Origin: Forficula auricularia
Taxonomy: Eukaryota > Arthropoda > Insecta > Dermaptera > Forficulidae
Length of the DNA stretch: 64,000 nt
Assembly (NCBI GenBank): GCA_024734495.1
Contig: JALMQS010000225.1
Location: 2,691,650-2,755,649, forward strand
Direction of reading: 5' to 3'
In this document: piece after piece, positions 45,242-54,669 of the stretch
Layout of the letters: each line of letters opens with the position of its first letter
Position numbering within the stretch: position 1 is the stretch's first letter
Translations under genes and position numbers: made by a program
Notes under the pieces: generated by a model
What the model was told of the DNA's origin: nothing
Databases searched by the model: none
The model's input: the letters and a program-made list of their open reading frames with translations, nothing else

Positions 45242-45520
45242 TAGTGATCTCCAAACTTTTTTGACCGCGTACCCTTATGACGAAAATAATCATAAATTGT
45301 ACCCGTATGTGTGTGTGTCAAAAATGATATTTTTTAGGAACTGAAAGGAAAAATACAAAAAATCAAGTTATTATTTTTTTTTTTATTTAATTATTTTAAA
45401 TGAAACAATATATATATACCTACATACAATTGATAAATGACATGAGGACATAAAGTATTTTGAAGAGAAATGTGGCGTACTCCCTAGAATTTTCTGCGTA
45501 CCCCACTTTTGAAATAACTG
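45242..45520. mobile_element. hAT MITE, degraded relative of 35303-35601
   Basis: Shares GTGATCTCCAAACTTTTTTG near the start, CGTACCCTTATGA, a TGTGTGTGTCAAAAATGAT segment, and GAAGAGAAATGTGGCGTAC near the end with the element at 35303. Target duplications no longer readable. Confidence 0.65.
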
Positions 45521-45543
45521 CTTTAATTTACATAATACACCCT

Positions 45544-45704
45544 TAGTAGCACAATGTTTCGAAATATAAAGTAACTATATAGTTACTATATAGATTTCGA
45601 GAATCTATATAGCCCCTATATAGTTACTATATAGTTTGAAACATTGTGCTACTATTTTCGAGAATCTATATAGCCCCTATATAGTTTGAAACATTGTGCT
45701 ACTA
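45544..45704. mobile_element. MITE with TAGTAGCACAATGTTTC ends
   Basis: The left end TAGTAGCACAATGTTTC pairs exactly with the right end GAAACATTGTGCTACTA. The right end is also present once more internally (about 45637-45653) together with the block GAGAATCTATATAGCCCC, showing an internal tandem duplication of about 50 bp. Confidence 0.7.
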
Positions 45705-45724
45705 GGGACACTATATATTTTTAG

Positions 45725-46135
45725 AGTTCCGTTCAAAAGTAAAAAGGAACCCTATAAGTGTCTACGAAATATCAAGTGGTCTGTCTGTCTTTCTGTCCGT
45801 GAACTAAATAACATACAATCTTAAAATTTACAAATTATATAGGTATGTATTAATTTTCCCCGAAGTCAAAAATTTATTACAAATTTAATCAGGTGTATAT
45901 TTTAAGAAAGATCTAATTTTTCAGAGGGTCGAAAATAAAAAAAAAAAATTTTTTATTATGGAGTATAAGGTATCATTGTAATGATTTCTTTAAGTAGAAT
46001 TAGACTACCTAAATCTCTACATTCAATTCCCTTTAAAGTGTCGTGTGAGAGACCTCTAAAATGACCATTTATAAGTGATTTTTGTACTTGGCAGAAGTGG
46101 CTTAACTTAAAATTATGAAATAAATTGAGTACTCG
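45725..46135 (+). mobile_element. second GGGTTCC-type repeat copy
   Basis: Begins AGAGTTCCGTTCAAAAG, contains GGAACCCTATAAGTGTC and CTGTCTGTCTTTCTGTCCG, and aligns through GAACTAAATAA and GTACTTGGCAGAAGTGGCTTA with the post-LINE half of the copy at 36768-37968. Its far end has been lost. Confidence 0.6.
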
Positions 46136-46139
46136 GTTT

Positions 46140-46970
46140 ATAAATACCTTCGACTGACTCCAATCATATTCCTGGATATTATTAAAAAAATTTCTCCTCT
46201 TTTTAGGAGACTATTCTTTTCATTTAGATTTCGGGCCTTCCAGTATCCTTATCAAAAAAAAAAATATACTCTTTCTAAATCTAAGCACAATTCAAAAATG
46301 ACTAGAAAGAAACTCTAAATATTAGTATATTCTATTATAAAATTTTAATCATTTTTTTCTAGAAAAATCTACAACTGTAGACTGACTATCAAAGGTCTAA
46401 TTTAAACTATTTTCAAAAAACCTGTTATTTATACTACCTTATTATTAATTATAGTTTCTTTAAATGACTGTTATTATTAATCTAATTTACTTTCGACATA
46501 ATAATCACTAAGTCACAATGTTGATCCTTATCTACGACAAATAAGAACGAATATGATTTCCCCTATATTGTAAGCTTTATAGTACGAAAATTTTAGTAAG
46601 GGAGCTCAGCTTGTACTTAGGTACCGGTTTATTTTTTATTAACAAATAAAAATCTAACGAAATAGAATAAATAGTAAATTGATATACTCGTTTTGAAAGA
46701 TTTTATTACACCCTTCCTCTTCCTTTACTTGGCTAGATTCGCAAACTTGAATTTTGTGAAAAAATTTATAAAAAACTTCTCTTTTAATATACCTACTTTT
46801 CGTCGCATATACCTATATATGTATAACCCTCTCTATTAAATTTCTATTTCCTTTTGTTTCTTTAATGCAAGATGTGGAACTCCCACCATAAAAAATCCAA
46901 CGACTTACAGGTGTTATCTATGTAAATGTTTCAACACCTGAAACAGCCATAAATTTCCTACCAATCAAAA
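46140..46970. other. AT-rich stretch, nothing recognised
   Basis: No feature supported. Confidence 0.45.
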
Positions 46971-46973
46971 CAG

Positions 46974-47166
46974 TTTAATCTTGACGGATGCAATTCGCCA
47001 AGTAAATTCAAGCCTTTCGGTGAATTTTATCTTGAGAACGACCGGGGGCCGGCTCGTTGAGTCGGCGATCCTCAAAGCGATATCTCCCCCGATCAGGGGG
47101 ACTCTAAGCTCATCTGCATGCAGGCGCGAAGCGGAGCGAACATCCACCATTATGTCTTGGCAAAAG
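46974..47166 (+). CDS. candidate internal exon of a two-exon model, product unknown
   Basis: Acceptor TTTCCTACCAATCAAAACAG, 193 nt, donor CAAAAG followed by GTGTGAAG. The open frame reads ILTDAIRQVNSSLSVNFILR, then GGRLVESAILKAISPPIRGT and a serine/arginine-rich end with MSWQK; it ends in phase 0 and fits the exon at 47495. The GC-rich patch is distinct from its surroundings. A minus-strand frame over the same bases (46965-47252) is also protein-like, so strand relies on the splice sites and on the downstream exon. Family unknown. Confidence 0.45.
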
Positions 47167-47494
47167 GTGTGAAGTGGAAACACTTGAGTCACACAATCAA
47201 GCTCATCCCAGGATACAATTATCACGGACAGCCCAGTGAAACCCCTTTCCAATAATTAATTCCAAAGATATTATTAGAAGGCTTTTTATTTTGATTCCGT
47301 TATACGAAAACGACGCGAGTGTGGCGAAGAGGTATTCACCAAACTCACACATGGATCCACTTTCCCAACCGCCATTATGGTTATAAATCATGAGCCTTGC
47401 TCGATGTCGCATGTATCAGTTTCGCATTTTGCACATTTTATAGCGCGCGGCTGTCGAGAATATTCACACGCCGTTTTTTATTTTTTTATTTTAG

Positions 47495-47578
47495 AAATTG
47501 CGAGTACGATTACTGGTTTCGAAAGCGCCTCTTGATGCACTCGCTCCGCTCGACACTCCCGATAAGGCTGAAATATGA
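47495..47578 (+). CDS. candidate terminal exon of the same model
   Basis: A superb acceptor (TTTTTTATTTTTTTATTTTAG) opens a frame reading KLRVRLLVSKAPLDALAPLD and then TPDKAEI before TGA, in phase with the exon at 46974-47166 across a 328-bp intron. A second frame, NCEYDYWFRKRLLMHSLRST, is open to a TAG at 47598-47600 and would need the other splice phase. Either way an AATAAA follows at 47610. Product unknown. Confidence 0.45.
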   Translation, partial: KLRVRLLVSKAPLDALAPLDTPDKAEI

Positions 47579-47609
47579 TGTCCTCTGTCCAGATGGATAG
47601 AATAGAAAC

Positions 47610-47615
47610 AATAAA
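47610..47615 (+). terminator. poly(A) signal AATAAA
   Basis: AATAAA 32 nt after the TGA of the preferred frame and 10 nt after the TAG of the alternative, supporting a transcript end just downstream. Confidence 0.4.
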
Positions 47616-47805
47616 TTCAAGAAGCATGTCTATAAATATTAAATATAGGTGGCAAATCTATTTCACACCGAGAACTCTGAACTTTATCGCTTCATTTGCA
47701 CAAATCAAAAAGTAAAACGGTCAAATTCTACTTCGGGTTGAATCGATTGAAAAGAAAATCTTCACTTTTGTATGAATTCATTTTTATAGAAAATAAATCA
47801 AATAA

Positions 47806-48416
47806 CATTGCTCGACAAAAATTAATGAAAAATTTGTAACAGTAAACGTAACAATGGATTCCTTTAGAGTTTTATCCACTTGTTATCATGCAATTTTTCG
47901 ATTTCTTACAACAGGTCAGAGTTTTGAAATATTATCGGTCAAATCGACGATAAAGCCCATTTAGACCTATTTTCGAATCCAATTAGAAATCGAAATATTT
48001 TGTTGACTTAATAGAAAACAGCTTCCTCTTTGAAATTCAAATTACCACTTGTTTTAGCTCAATTTGAACTCGAACTAAAACTACGTGATTATAAAGGATA
48101 AAAACATATGGTCTTTGTTTTTTTAGTTCTAACTCGAGTTCTAATTGAGCTAAAAACAGATGATAATTTGAAAATCAAAGTGAAAGCTGTTTTCTATTAC
48201 GTCAACAAAATATTTTGATTTCAAATATTGTTGTTTAAAATCTAATGGGAATCGAAAATAATGTCAAATCGGTCTTTTTCGTCGTTTTGACCGATAACAT
48301 TCCAAAACTCTGACCTGTTGTAAAAAATGGGGAATTCGCATGATAATCAGCATATAAAACTCTCTGGAATTCATTAATAAGTTTACAGTTATATATTTTT
48401 ATCGACCAGTGTAATG
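47806..48416. mobile_element. foldback element, ~300-bp arms
   Basis: The left half from CATTGCTCGACAAAAATTAAT and the right half ending TTATCGACCAGTGTAATG are inverted copies. Inner arms include GAAAACAGCTTCCTCTTTGA and the complement-like TCAAAGTGAAAGCTGTTTTC, with only a short centre near 48095-48120. Arms show moderate divergence, so it is older than the foldback at 25372. No coding. Confidence 0.8.
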
Positions 48417-48419
48417 TTT

Positions 48420-49655
48420 CAATATAAATATTTTTAGTTTTTAGGATGCATCTTCGGAAATATAAAGATTTCACATAGAAATTCATTTTTTAATGTAATT
48501 GATGAGAGCAGTTACACCAAGGGTCATCCCCTAAAGAAGAAGAGGGGATTTTATGACATTCATTGTCAATATGGCATCATTAACAAACACTAGTGCTGCG
48601 ATGTGGACTCAGTCCTTGTTATGAACGAGCGTTACAATATCGTAGTCAGGACCAAATAATATTCTAACTTATGACTGGTCGTTGGCGAGATTAGAAATTT
48701 AATTCTTCTATACTTCTCAAGAAGTAAATTCAGATGGATCTTAAATCTCATTAATTAAAAACTTAGATGAGGCTCAAGATGAAGATGAAATCTTCATAAC
48801 TATAGTATCAAATATTAGATTAATGCCAATATATTTATATATATAATATAATAAGCCGAAAACATTATATCCTATTGGTATATAAAAATATTATCGGTTA
48901 TTTCAATTCTGTAATTTTGTTTTATTTTTTTCTTAAAACAATTTCTTTTATGATTCTTTAGTGAAATCTGAGGTAAATAATTTCAATTCCTGTTCCTGAC
49001 AATATAATTTATTGTACGAAAAACATGTTTCTAAACTTTTACTTGTTCTGCTATTGTTTCGGAAATCTTAGGGACTTTTCAAAAATAGAGAAAAGGTATT
49101 CTCTCTTTTAACAAACCATGACTGACCGTTGCGTCAGAGTTGACCAAAAACTGTCAAAGAGACAATCCATTTGGAACCTTTAAATGCAACTTCTCTTCAA
49201 ACGTTAAAAAAGCTGCATTAAAAAAAATAAAATAAAAATTAAAGAAAACATGTTAATAAACAAAAAGTTTCGAGAATGGTTGTTTTATGAGGAGAGAATG
49301 CGACAGCAGCGCTGCTGAGAATGCGAACTGATAAACCCTTCTTCTGCTTGGGTCCTTCTTGGAAAGCATTTAAGACGATCCAATATCAGCCGTTTCGAAT
49401 TAAGCTCTCTCGGCTTAAAGACGAACCTCATATTGGATTTCGTTGAAAGCGTCTATTTAATTGATTGCAACACCAATAAAATGCCGATGCCATAATTCAA
49501 ATGGAGCGCATTATGTCATGTTATTTTGGTTTTATTCTGGTTAATCTAAGTCCCCGTTTTCATAATGTTTATTTGTGTACGGATGTGTCTCTGTTCGCCA
49601 TAATATTGAATTATATGATATTATGATTTCATTTTTGCGTTCAACTATCCATCTC
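48420..49655. other. mostly AT-rich, nothing recognised
   Basis: No gene or element boundary; GC is moderate around 49260-49480 without a consistent exon. Confidence 0.4.
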
Positions 49656-49661
49656 CATTAG

Positions 49662-49963
49662 GTGTCCGAGCAGAACTCCGCCTGTCACTAATGACAATCC
49701 CATTTGCTCCCTGGATACTGTTCCACTGTTACGATGCTTTTCCCGCGATGCATCTCGACTACCATAAATCTAATTTTCCTAGTGAAAATGTTTGCGTAGA
49801 AAAGTGGATGAGCATTTGCCAAAATTACGGTAGTTGGTTCATCCCCTTGGAAACCCACCCTCCGCTTACTTTTCTTCTGAAATTAAGCCCCGTGCACCCC
49901 TTGGGGCTTACACTATACTCCCTTCAAGTCGGGGTCCAATACTATTATTGGGATATACAATAA
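49662..49963 (+). CDS. candidate exon after a strong acceptor, product unknown
   Basis: Acceptor GTTCAACTATCCATCTCCATTAG (first bases of the tract at 49638) precedes a GC-richer patch. One frame, open to a TAA at 49961-49963, reads MTIPFAPWILFHCYDAFPAM and on through VCVEKWMSICQNYGSW, with a possible donor at ACG then GTAGTT (about 49832). Another frame reads RTPPVTNDNPICSLDTVPLL and ends at a TAA near 49767; the third stops after nine codons. The splice acceptor is convincing, the frame is not. No family recognised. Confidence 0.35.
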
Positions 49964-49969
49964 TTCTTG

Positions 49970-50220
49970 GTCAATTGATCAGCGACTTATTTATAGATTG
50001 AATCCAAATTTGTGCCCTTTTGTAGATGACTATTCTACCTTTCAAGCTCAAGATAACTTGTATATTAATTCCACATTAAAGTCATCATAAATATCTCGCT
50101 CTCTCTGCTACTATAAATATATTTTATATTCACGTCAAATTCATTCATGAAATTCTTGCCAACCTAAATTCGATTCCTTTTACATATTTGATTTTATCCG
50201 CTGATCTATTTTTTTTTTTT
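49970..50220. other. AT-rich, nothing recognised
   Basis: No feature supported. Confidence 0.45.
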
Positions 50221-50224
50221 ATTT

Positions 50225-50405
50225 TATTATACCAATTATTTTACATGAATTAATGTATACATTGTATTTGAGCTTCGACTCCGGAGATTAGTTCCCCACC
50301 ATCTACTGACCTTGATCATCTTTGCAGTCCTTCTTTTTAATAAGAGGAAAAAACTAATTAAATAAAAAAAACCTCTTTTCCGATAATTATTCCAATTCCA
50401 TATTC
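50225..50405 (-). repeat. inverted copy of the 236-bp unit from 15392-16062
   Basis: GAGCTTCGACTCCGGAGATTA, CTTGATCATC, AATAAGAGGAAAAAACTAAT and CTCTTTTCCGATAATTATTC (partial quotes) match the tandem units at 15.4-16.1 kb on the opposite strand. Confidence 0.8.
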
Positions 50406-50515
50406 ATTCCCCCCTCTTCCCCGCTGATTTATTACAAATGCCAGATACGTAAATTCTTATGTTCTGAACCCGATATGTTTGTTTTCTAATATTTAATTAT
50501 TTATTTGGGGGTAAC

Positions 50516-51024
50516 CCGAAGGGTTAACCGCGAATAGAATTAGGTGTATAACTCTTTGGAATTATGTTGAATTATTTTGGAATTACTAGAATTACTTGGA
50601 AATTTTTGGAATTACTTAGAAAGTTTTGGAATTACTTGGAAATATTTGGAATTATAATATTCTTTTTTTTATTATTTGCTCTATATCGCTGTAATTCTGA
50701 CTTCATTGGCAGGAAGAAAAGTACACTCCTGTTAAAAAGACTGTGTCTTCTGCTGAAAACATACATTTTTAATTTATTTATAACGAATTATCGTTATAAT
50801 CGTTGTCGCCTTCTACTTGGAATTTCATGAAAATATTTGGAAATATTTGGAATTACTTGGAAATATTTGGAAGTAGGTATATTTGGAATTGCTTGGAAAT
50901 ATTTGGAAGTACTTGGAAATATTTGGAATTTTTTGGAAATATTTGGAAGTACTGGAATTTTTTTGGAAATAAAAGTGGAAGTGGAAATAGGTGTACACCA
51001 TATTAGGTCGCGGTTGACTCCTCG
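50516..51024. mobile_element. hAT-like MITE, CGAGGGGTGAACC family, copy 6 (expanded, with insertion)
   Basis: 509 bp with ends CCGAAGGGTTAACCGCGA and CGCGGTTGACTCCTCG and the 8-bp duplication GGGGTAAC (50508-50515, 51025-51032). The minisatellite interior is interrupted at about 50664-50812 by a piece containing TGTGTCTTCTGCTGAAAAC, related to the elements at 52099 and 53510. The four short frames on both strands here only translate the minisatellite. Confidence 0.8.
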
Positions 51025-51039
51025 GGGGTAACCATTGGG

Positions 51040-51815
51040 TTCCTTGCCAAACTAAATTCAATTTCGTTGATTTTATTTAATTGAATTTCTTTTATTAAAA
51101 ATTTTCATTCTAATTAATTGAAAATAAAAATAAAAAAAAAGAATCGGCTATAGATAATAGCAAGCGTTTTAGTTTCACGCTCATTCACTCGATATACTGA
51201 ATTCCGCCCCCGGAAAGTTTTCATTTAATCGTCTGAATGCATCCCGCTATTCATTTGTGAAATTAACAGCAATAACTCACCAGCCAGCTTAAATGTCATT
51301 TTTTTAATAACGTTAATGAATTTTGATTGAGCTTTTCTAACCGGAAAATTTATGATTTTAGAGATATTTTCATTCGACGGTCACCCCGTTCGCTAATAAA
51401 AATTCCTTATCGAGTATTTATTAATAACATTTTTTTTTATTAATATTATTTCTGCCAAATCATTTATATTTGATTAAAATTTAATATAGATATTAATATT
51501 TTTTTAAACATTTCACAAATTAATTTTGCCTAAAAAGGGTTATTAATATGAATTATTACAGTTTAATATACAAATAATATAATTATTAAATATAATTACC
51601 TATTTTAGAGACTCTATCACATTTAGCATACTAATCAAAAGTGCCCTTTCACAATAATTATTATTATTATTTACCCCTCTAATAAAGTATTTAAAAATGT
51701 ATTCATTTTAAAAATTAACAATTAATATATTTTTTTGGCTTTCTCGGCATTAACTATTAGCCATTTTACGATACTATATATTAATTAATTTTTTCTCAAT
51801 TATGTAGGGATCAGA
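51040..51815. other. AT-rich stretch, nothing recognised
   Basis: No feature supported. Confidence 0.45.
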
Positions 51816-51819
51816 TTAA

Positions 51820-51904
51820 AGTCCCATTGCAGCGAGTCGTGCTTGAACCCGCGCTAGCTTGATTAGAAGGCATGTACGTTATCCACTCCACCAACCTGAG
51901 CTCC
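51820..51904 (-). repeat. tRNA-like sequence (SINE head or tRNA pseudogene)
   Basis: The minus strand has an A-box-like TGGTGGAGTGG, an anticodon-loop-like CTTCTAATCAAG (resembling tRNA-Arg TCT), and a weak B box GGTTCAAGCAC. The 5' GGAGCTC has no matching 3' acceptor strand, so a functional tRNA is unlikely. Confidence 0.45.
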
Positions 51905-52150
51905 AATTAATATTTTAATTACATTTTTTTATGTTTAAAATATTATTTAATTTTTGCTTAAACGCAGGTATTATTATTCTTATCATTTTTATTAATTCAA
52001 AAATTAAAATAACACTATCGAAAATCGCTCTCCTTCACAATTTGATTGAAATTGAAAGTTTTTTGTCAAGAGTAGCATAATTTTTATAAATTGAAGGTGA
52101 CAATAAAAGAGTGTGTCTTCTGCTGGAATTATAAACTTTATTAATAACGA

Positions 52151-52185
52151 GACTATAGTTTCGAGAGATTTGCCCTCTTCATCAG
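52151..52185 (-). ncRNA. hammerhead ribozyme-like motif (left arm)
   Basis: Minus strand: CUGAUGA, one extra A, stem II GAGGG/CUCUC with loop CAAAU, GAAA, then self-complementary ACUAUAGU with C at the cleavage position. Stem I pairing is partial (UAAUA with UAUUA around an internal loop). Confidence 0.55.
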
Positions 52186-52254
52186 TATATTACAATTGAT
52201 TCACAGGAATTAATAGATTACATACAATAATTCCTATGAATCAATTGTAATAGA

Positions 52255-52289
52255 CTGATGAAGAAGGCAAATCTTTCGAAACTATAGTC
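52255..52289 (+). ncRNA. hammerhead ribozyme-like motif (right arm)
   Basis: CUGAUGA (52255-52261), one extra A, stem II GAAGG/CUUUC (52263-52267 with 52273-52277), GAAA, ACUAUAGU, C at 52289. Against the left arm, stem II differs by G-C to A-U at the third pair, a compensatory change that keeps the helix. Confidence 0.55.
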
Positions 52290-52349
52290 TCGTTATAGGT
52301 AAATAAAATTTATAATTCCAGCAGAAGACACACTATTTTATTGTCTACT

Positions 52350-53460
52350 TCAACTTCACAATTTGACTACATTTTACTTAATATTTGGATATTATGTCTA
52401 GGGACTTTATAATGACATTAATTCAACTAATGAGCAACTAAATATATTTTTTTTTAATTCATATCTATAAATCACAGAGCACCCGAAAACTTCTTTTTTA
52501 CTTGAATTCATCATCAATTGAATCACTTTATAAGTTAAAGTAAAATAATTAAACACTTTTTTATTCAGTAAAATACACGTTAGAATACAGAGATGAATGC
52601 TAAATAAGGAGGTAGATCGTACCCGAAGTTCTTAAAATTGTCACCTATAGCGCTGCCTCTGTTGCGCACGGAGCTAATATTGTTATTCTCTATTGTTTAT
52701 GTTATGAAAAAAGAAAAGAAAGATATCTTTAGAAAGAAAAAAATCTCCGTAATTTGTTCTTTTATATAGAGAAGTAGGTATAGTAGTGTAGGTATAGAAA
52801 AAAGGAAACCCGTGATTATTGTATGTAAATTGACATTGGAAAAAAAATCCGAAGTTGCCTTTTCCCTTCGCGACCGAAAACAACCCCCAAGTGAAAGTAG
52901 CTTAAAGTTGGAGAGAGAATAGCCATGGCATATTGTCTTGAGCATTGACTCGGTAGCTCCGCTGTGCTTGAGCATTTGATAGCCGCTTCTTATGGGCCTT
53001 TGTCATTTTATAAATAAAAAAAGAACTTTTAAAGGTTTTTGTTATTTGTACGTAAGAGTGACATTTTGAGAAAATTTACGACTCATCTTTTCGCTCTCTT
53101 TTTATTCAGCTCATTTTTTTTGCACGTATCTAATGAATAGAATTTAGAGAAAGTTGTTCACCTTTTTTGTGGGCTTTCGACATTGAGTGGAGCCCAACAA
53201 CAAAATCTGCATATAAACTAACGCCTGCGTGTTGATTTATAGAGCAAGTTTCTAGTGAGATCCATCCAGTTGAATGGCGAGGATATTTTTATTTATCGAC
53301 TGGGATTGGTTTGACGCGTTCGCACCCTTTCTTAAAGATATATATTTTACACGGAAGCTTCAATCACATATCCTTCGGAAAATATTACTAAAATAATTTA
53401 TCAACATTTTATTGAGCAATATTTTTATTAATTAATTCAACACAATAATAATTTTCAATA
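52350..53460. other. AT-rich stretch, nothing recognised
   Basis: Frames at 52683-52975 on the minus strand are aromatic- and serine-rich and unsupported. Confidence 0.4.
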
Positions 53461-53700
53461 AATTGAAAGTTTCTTTTTGCCGAGAGTAGCAGAATTTTTA
53501 TAAATTAAAGGAGACAATAAAAGAGTGTGTCTTCTGGTGTATTAATACATTTTATTTTTAAATTGAAAGGTTTTTTTAGTCACAAACTAATAAAAGACAA
53601 CAATTTAAATTTATTATTTTTATTTATTTAATTGATTCACCAAACAGTTTCGGTCATCACTGGTTGACCATCTTCAGTAGTACTAAAAATTGGAAAAATG
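53461..53700. mobile_element. fragment of hammerhead-bearing repeat
   Basis: 53461-53540 repeats the sequence preceding and starting the element at 52099 (GAGAGTAGCAG, GACAATAAAAGAGTGTGTC). 53641-53677 on the minus strand carries CUGAAGA, one extra U, perfect stem II GGUCA/UGACC, then GAAACUGUU. The termini of Penelope-like elements have this form (GGTCA...TGACCGAAAC). Confidence 0.5.
53641..53677 (-). ncRNA. hammerhead ribozyme-like motif
   Basis: Core CUGAAGA, extra U, five-pair stem II with loop ACCAGUGA, GAAA, then ACUGUU in which the usual palindromic stem III has a one-base bulge. Probably inactive or weak. Confidence 0.4.
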
Positions 53701-53871
53701 AAACATTTCGTAAAGTTTGAATTTATATATACATACAATTTCGTTCAAGATCTGGAACTTTGTATACACTAAAAAAATATTTCAATTTAAAAATAATTAA
53801 AAAATTAAGTCACTTAAGTTTTGGAAGAATTTAATAAATTTTTTAATTTATTTATAACGAAACTATAGTAA

Positions 53872-54104
53872 AGATAAGAGTAAATAAATATTATATTTAA
53901 TATTGATTTACTATGAGTTAAGGATTCTAGGTCACTTATTTTCTGTACTTCCTGAAGATGGGTTGATAGCCCGAAATATATATATTGAAAAATAAAAAAA
54001 ATTTTACATCTTTTAATTTTTTAATTTTAATGTGAAATAAGTGACCTAGAATCCTTAACTCATAGTAAATCAATATTAAATATAATATTTATTTACTCTT
54101 ATCT
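53872..54104. repeat. perfect 69-bp inverted repeat with hammerhead-like loop
   Basis: 53872-53940 and 54036-54104 are exact reverse complements over 69 bases. The 95-bp loop contains CUGAAGA (53952-53958), U, a GGG/CCC stem and GAAA followed by UAUAUAUA. Perfect arms in such drifting DNA imply recent formation or correction by gene conversion. Confidence 0.85.
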
Positions 54105-54189
54105 TTATTAAAGATGTTTCACCTAGCACCAACACCACAATCTCTACTAATTACGAAACTATAGATTAAATTGAAAGTTTTTGTGCCGA

Positions 54190-54380
54190 GAGTAACAGAT
54201 GATATAAGTGTTTTTTTGCTTCGTTTTTTCGAAATATCTCAAAAAAGGCTGAAACTATTTTGATTAAAATAATTGGTCGGAACCATGACGTTTTGGTCTA
54301 CAAAAAGCCCTAATAAGTGAACACCGAAAAAATTATATTTTTCGAGATATCAACTATTTTGTCAAAATATCTGTTATAGT
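54190..54380 (+). repeat. dispersed repeat (TTTTTTCGAAATATC), copy 1
   Basis: GCTTCGTTTTTTCGAAATATC, GGAACCATGACGTTTTGGTC and AAGCCCTAATAAGTGA match 56715-56890 and, inverted, 58800-58985. The left end is missing here. Confidence 0.65.
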
Positions 54381-54386
54381 ATGTAC

Positions 54387-54659
54387 CGAGGGGTGAACAG
54401 CGACCTAATATGCTGTACACCTACTTTCACTTGTACTTCCAAATATTTTCAAGTACTTCCAAATATTTCCAAGTACTTCCAAATATTTCCAAGTACTTCC
54501 AAATATTTCTAAGTACTTCCAAATATTTTCAAGTAATTCCAAATATTTCCTAGCACTTGCAAATATTTCCAAGTAATTCCAAATATTTCCAAATACTTCC
54601 AAATATTTCCAAGAACTTCCAAGTATTTTCAAAATACTTCCATCGCGGATCACCCCTCG
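54387..54659. mobile_element. hAT-like MITE, CGAGGGGTGAACC family, copy 7 (expanded)
   Basis: 273 bp with ends CGAGGGGTGAACAGCGACC and CGCGGATCACCCCTCG and a perfect 8-bp duplication GTATGTAC (54379-54386, 54660-54667). About ten 20-bp units (AAATATTTCCAAGTACTTCC and variants) fill the interior; the 82-codon minus frame is their translation. Confidence 0.9.
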
Positions 54660-54669
54660 GTATGTACCT

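Larger units (their letters stand above)
52099..52345. mobile_element. palindromic element with two hammerhead-like motifs
   Basis: Outer ends GACAATAAAAGAGTGTGTC and GACACACTATTTTATTGTC, arms about 110 bp, each with GTGTCTTCTGCTGGAATTAT and a hammerhead-like motif pointing outward (52151-52185 minus; 52255-52289 plus). The same outer text recurs as a fragment at 53510-53535 and inside 50664-50812. Confidence 0.7.
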
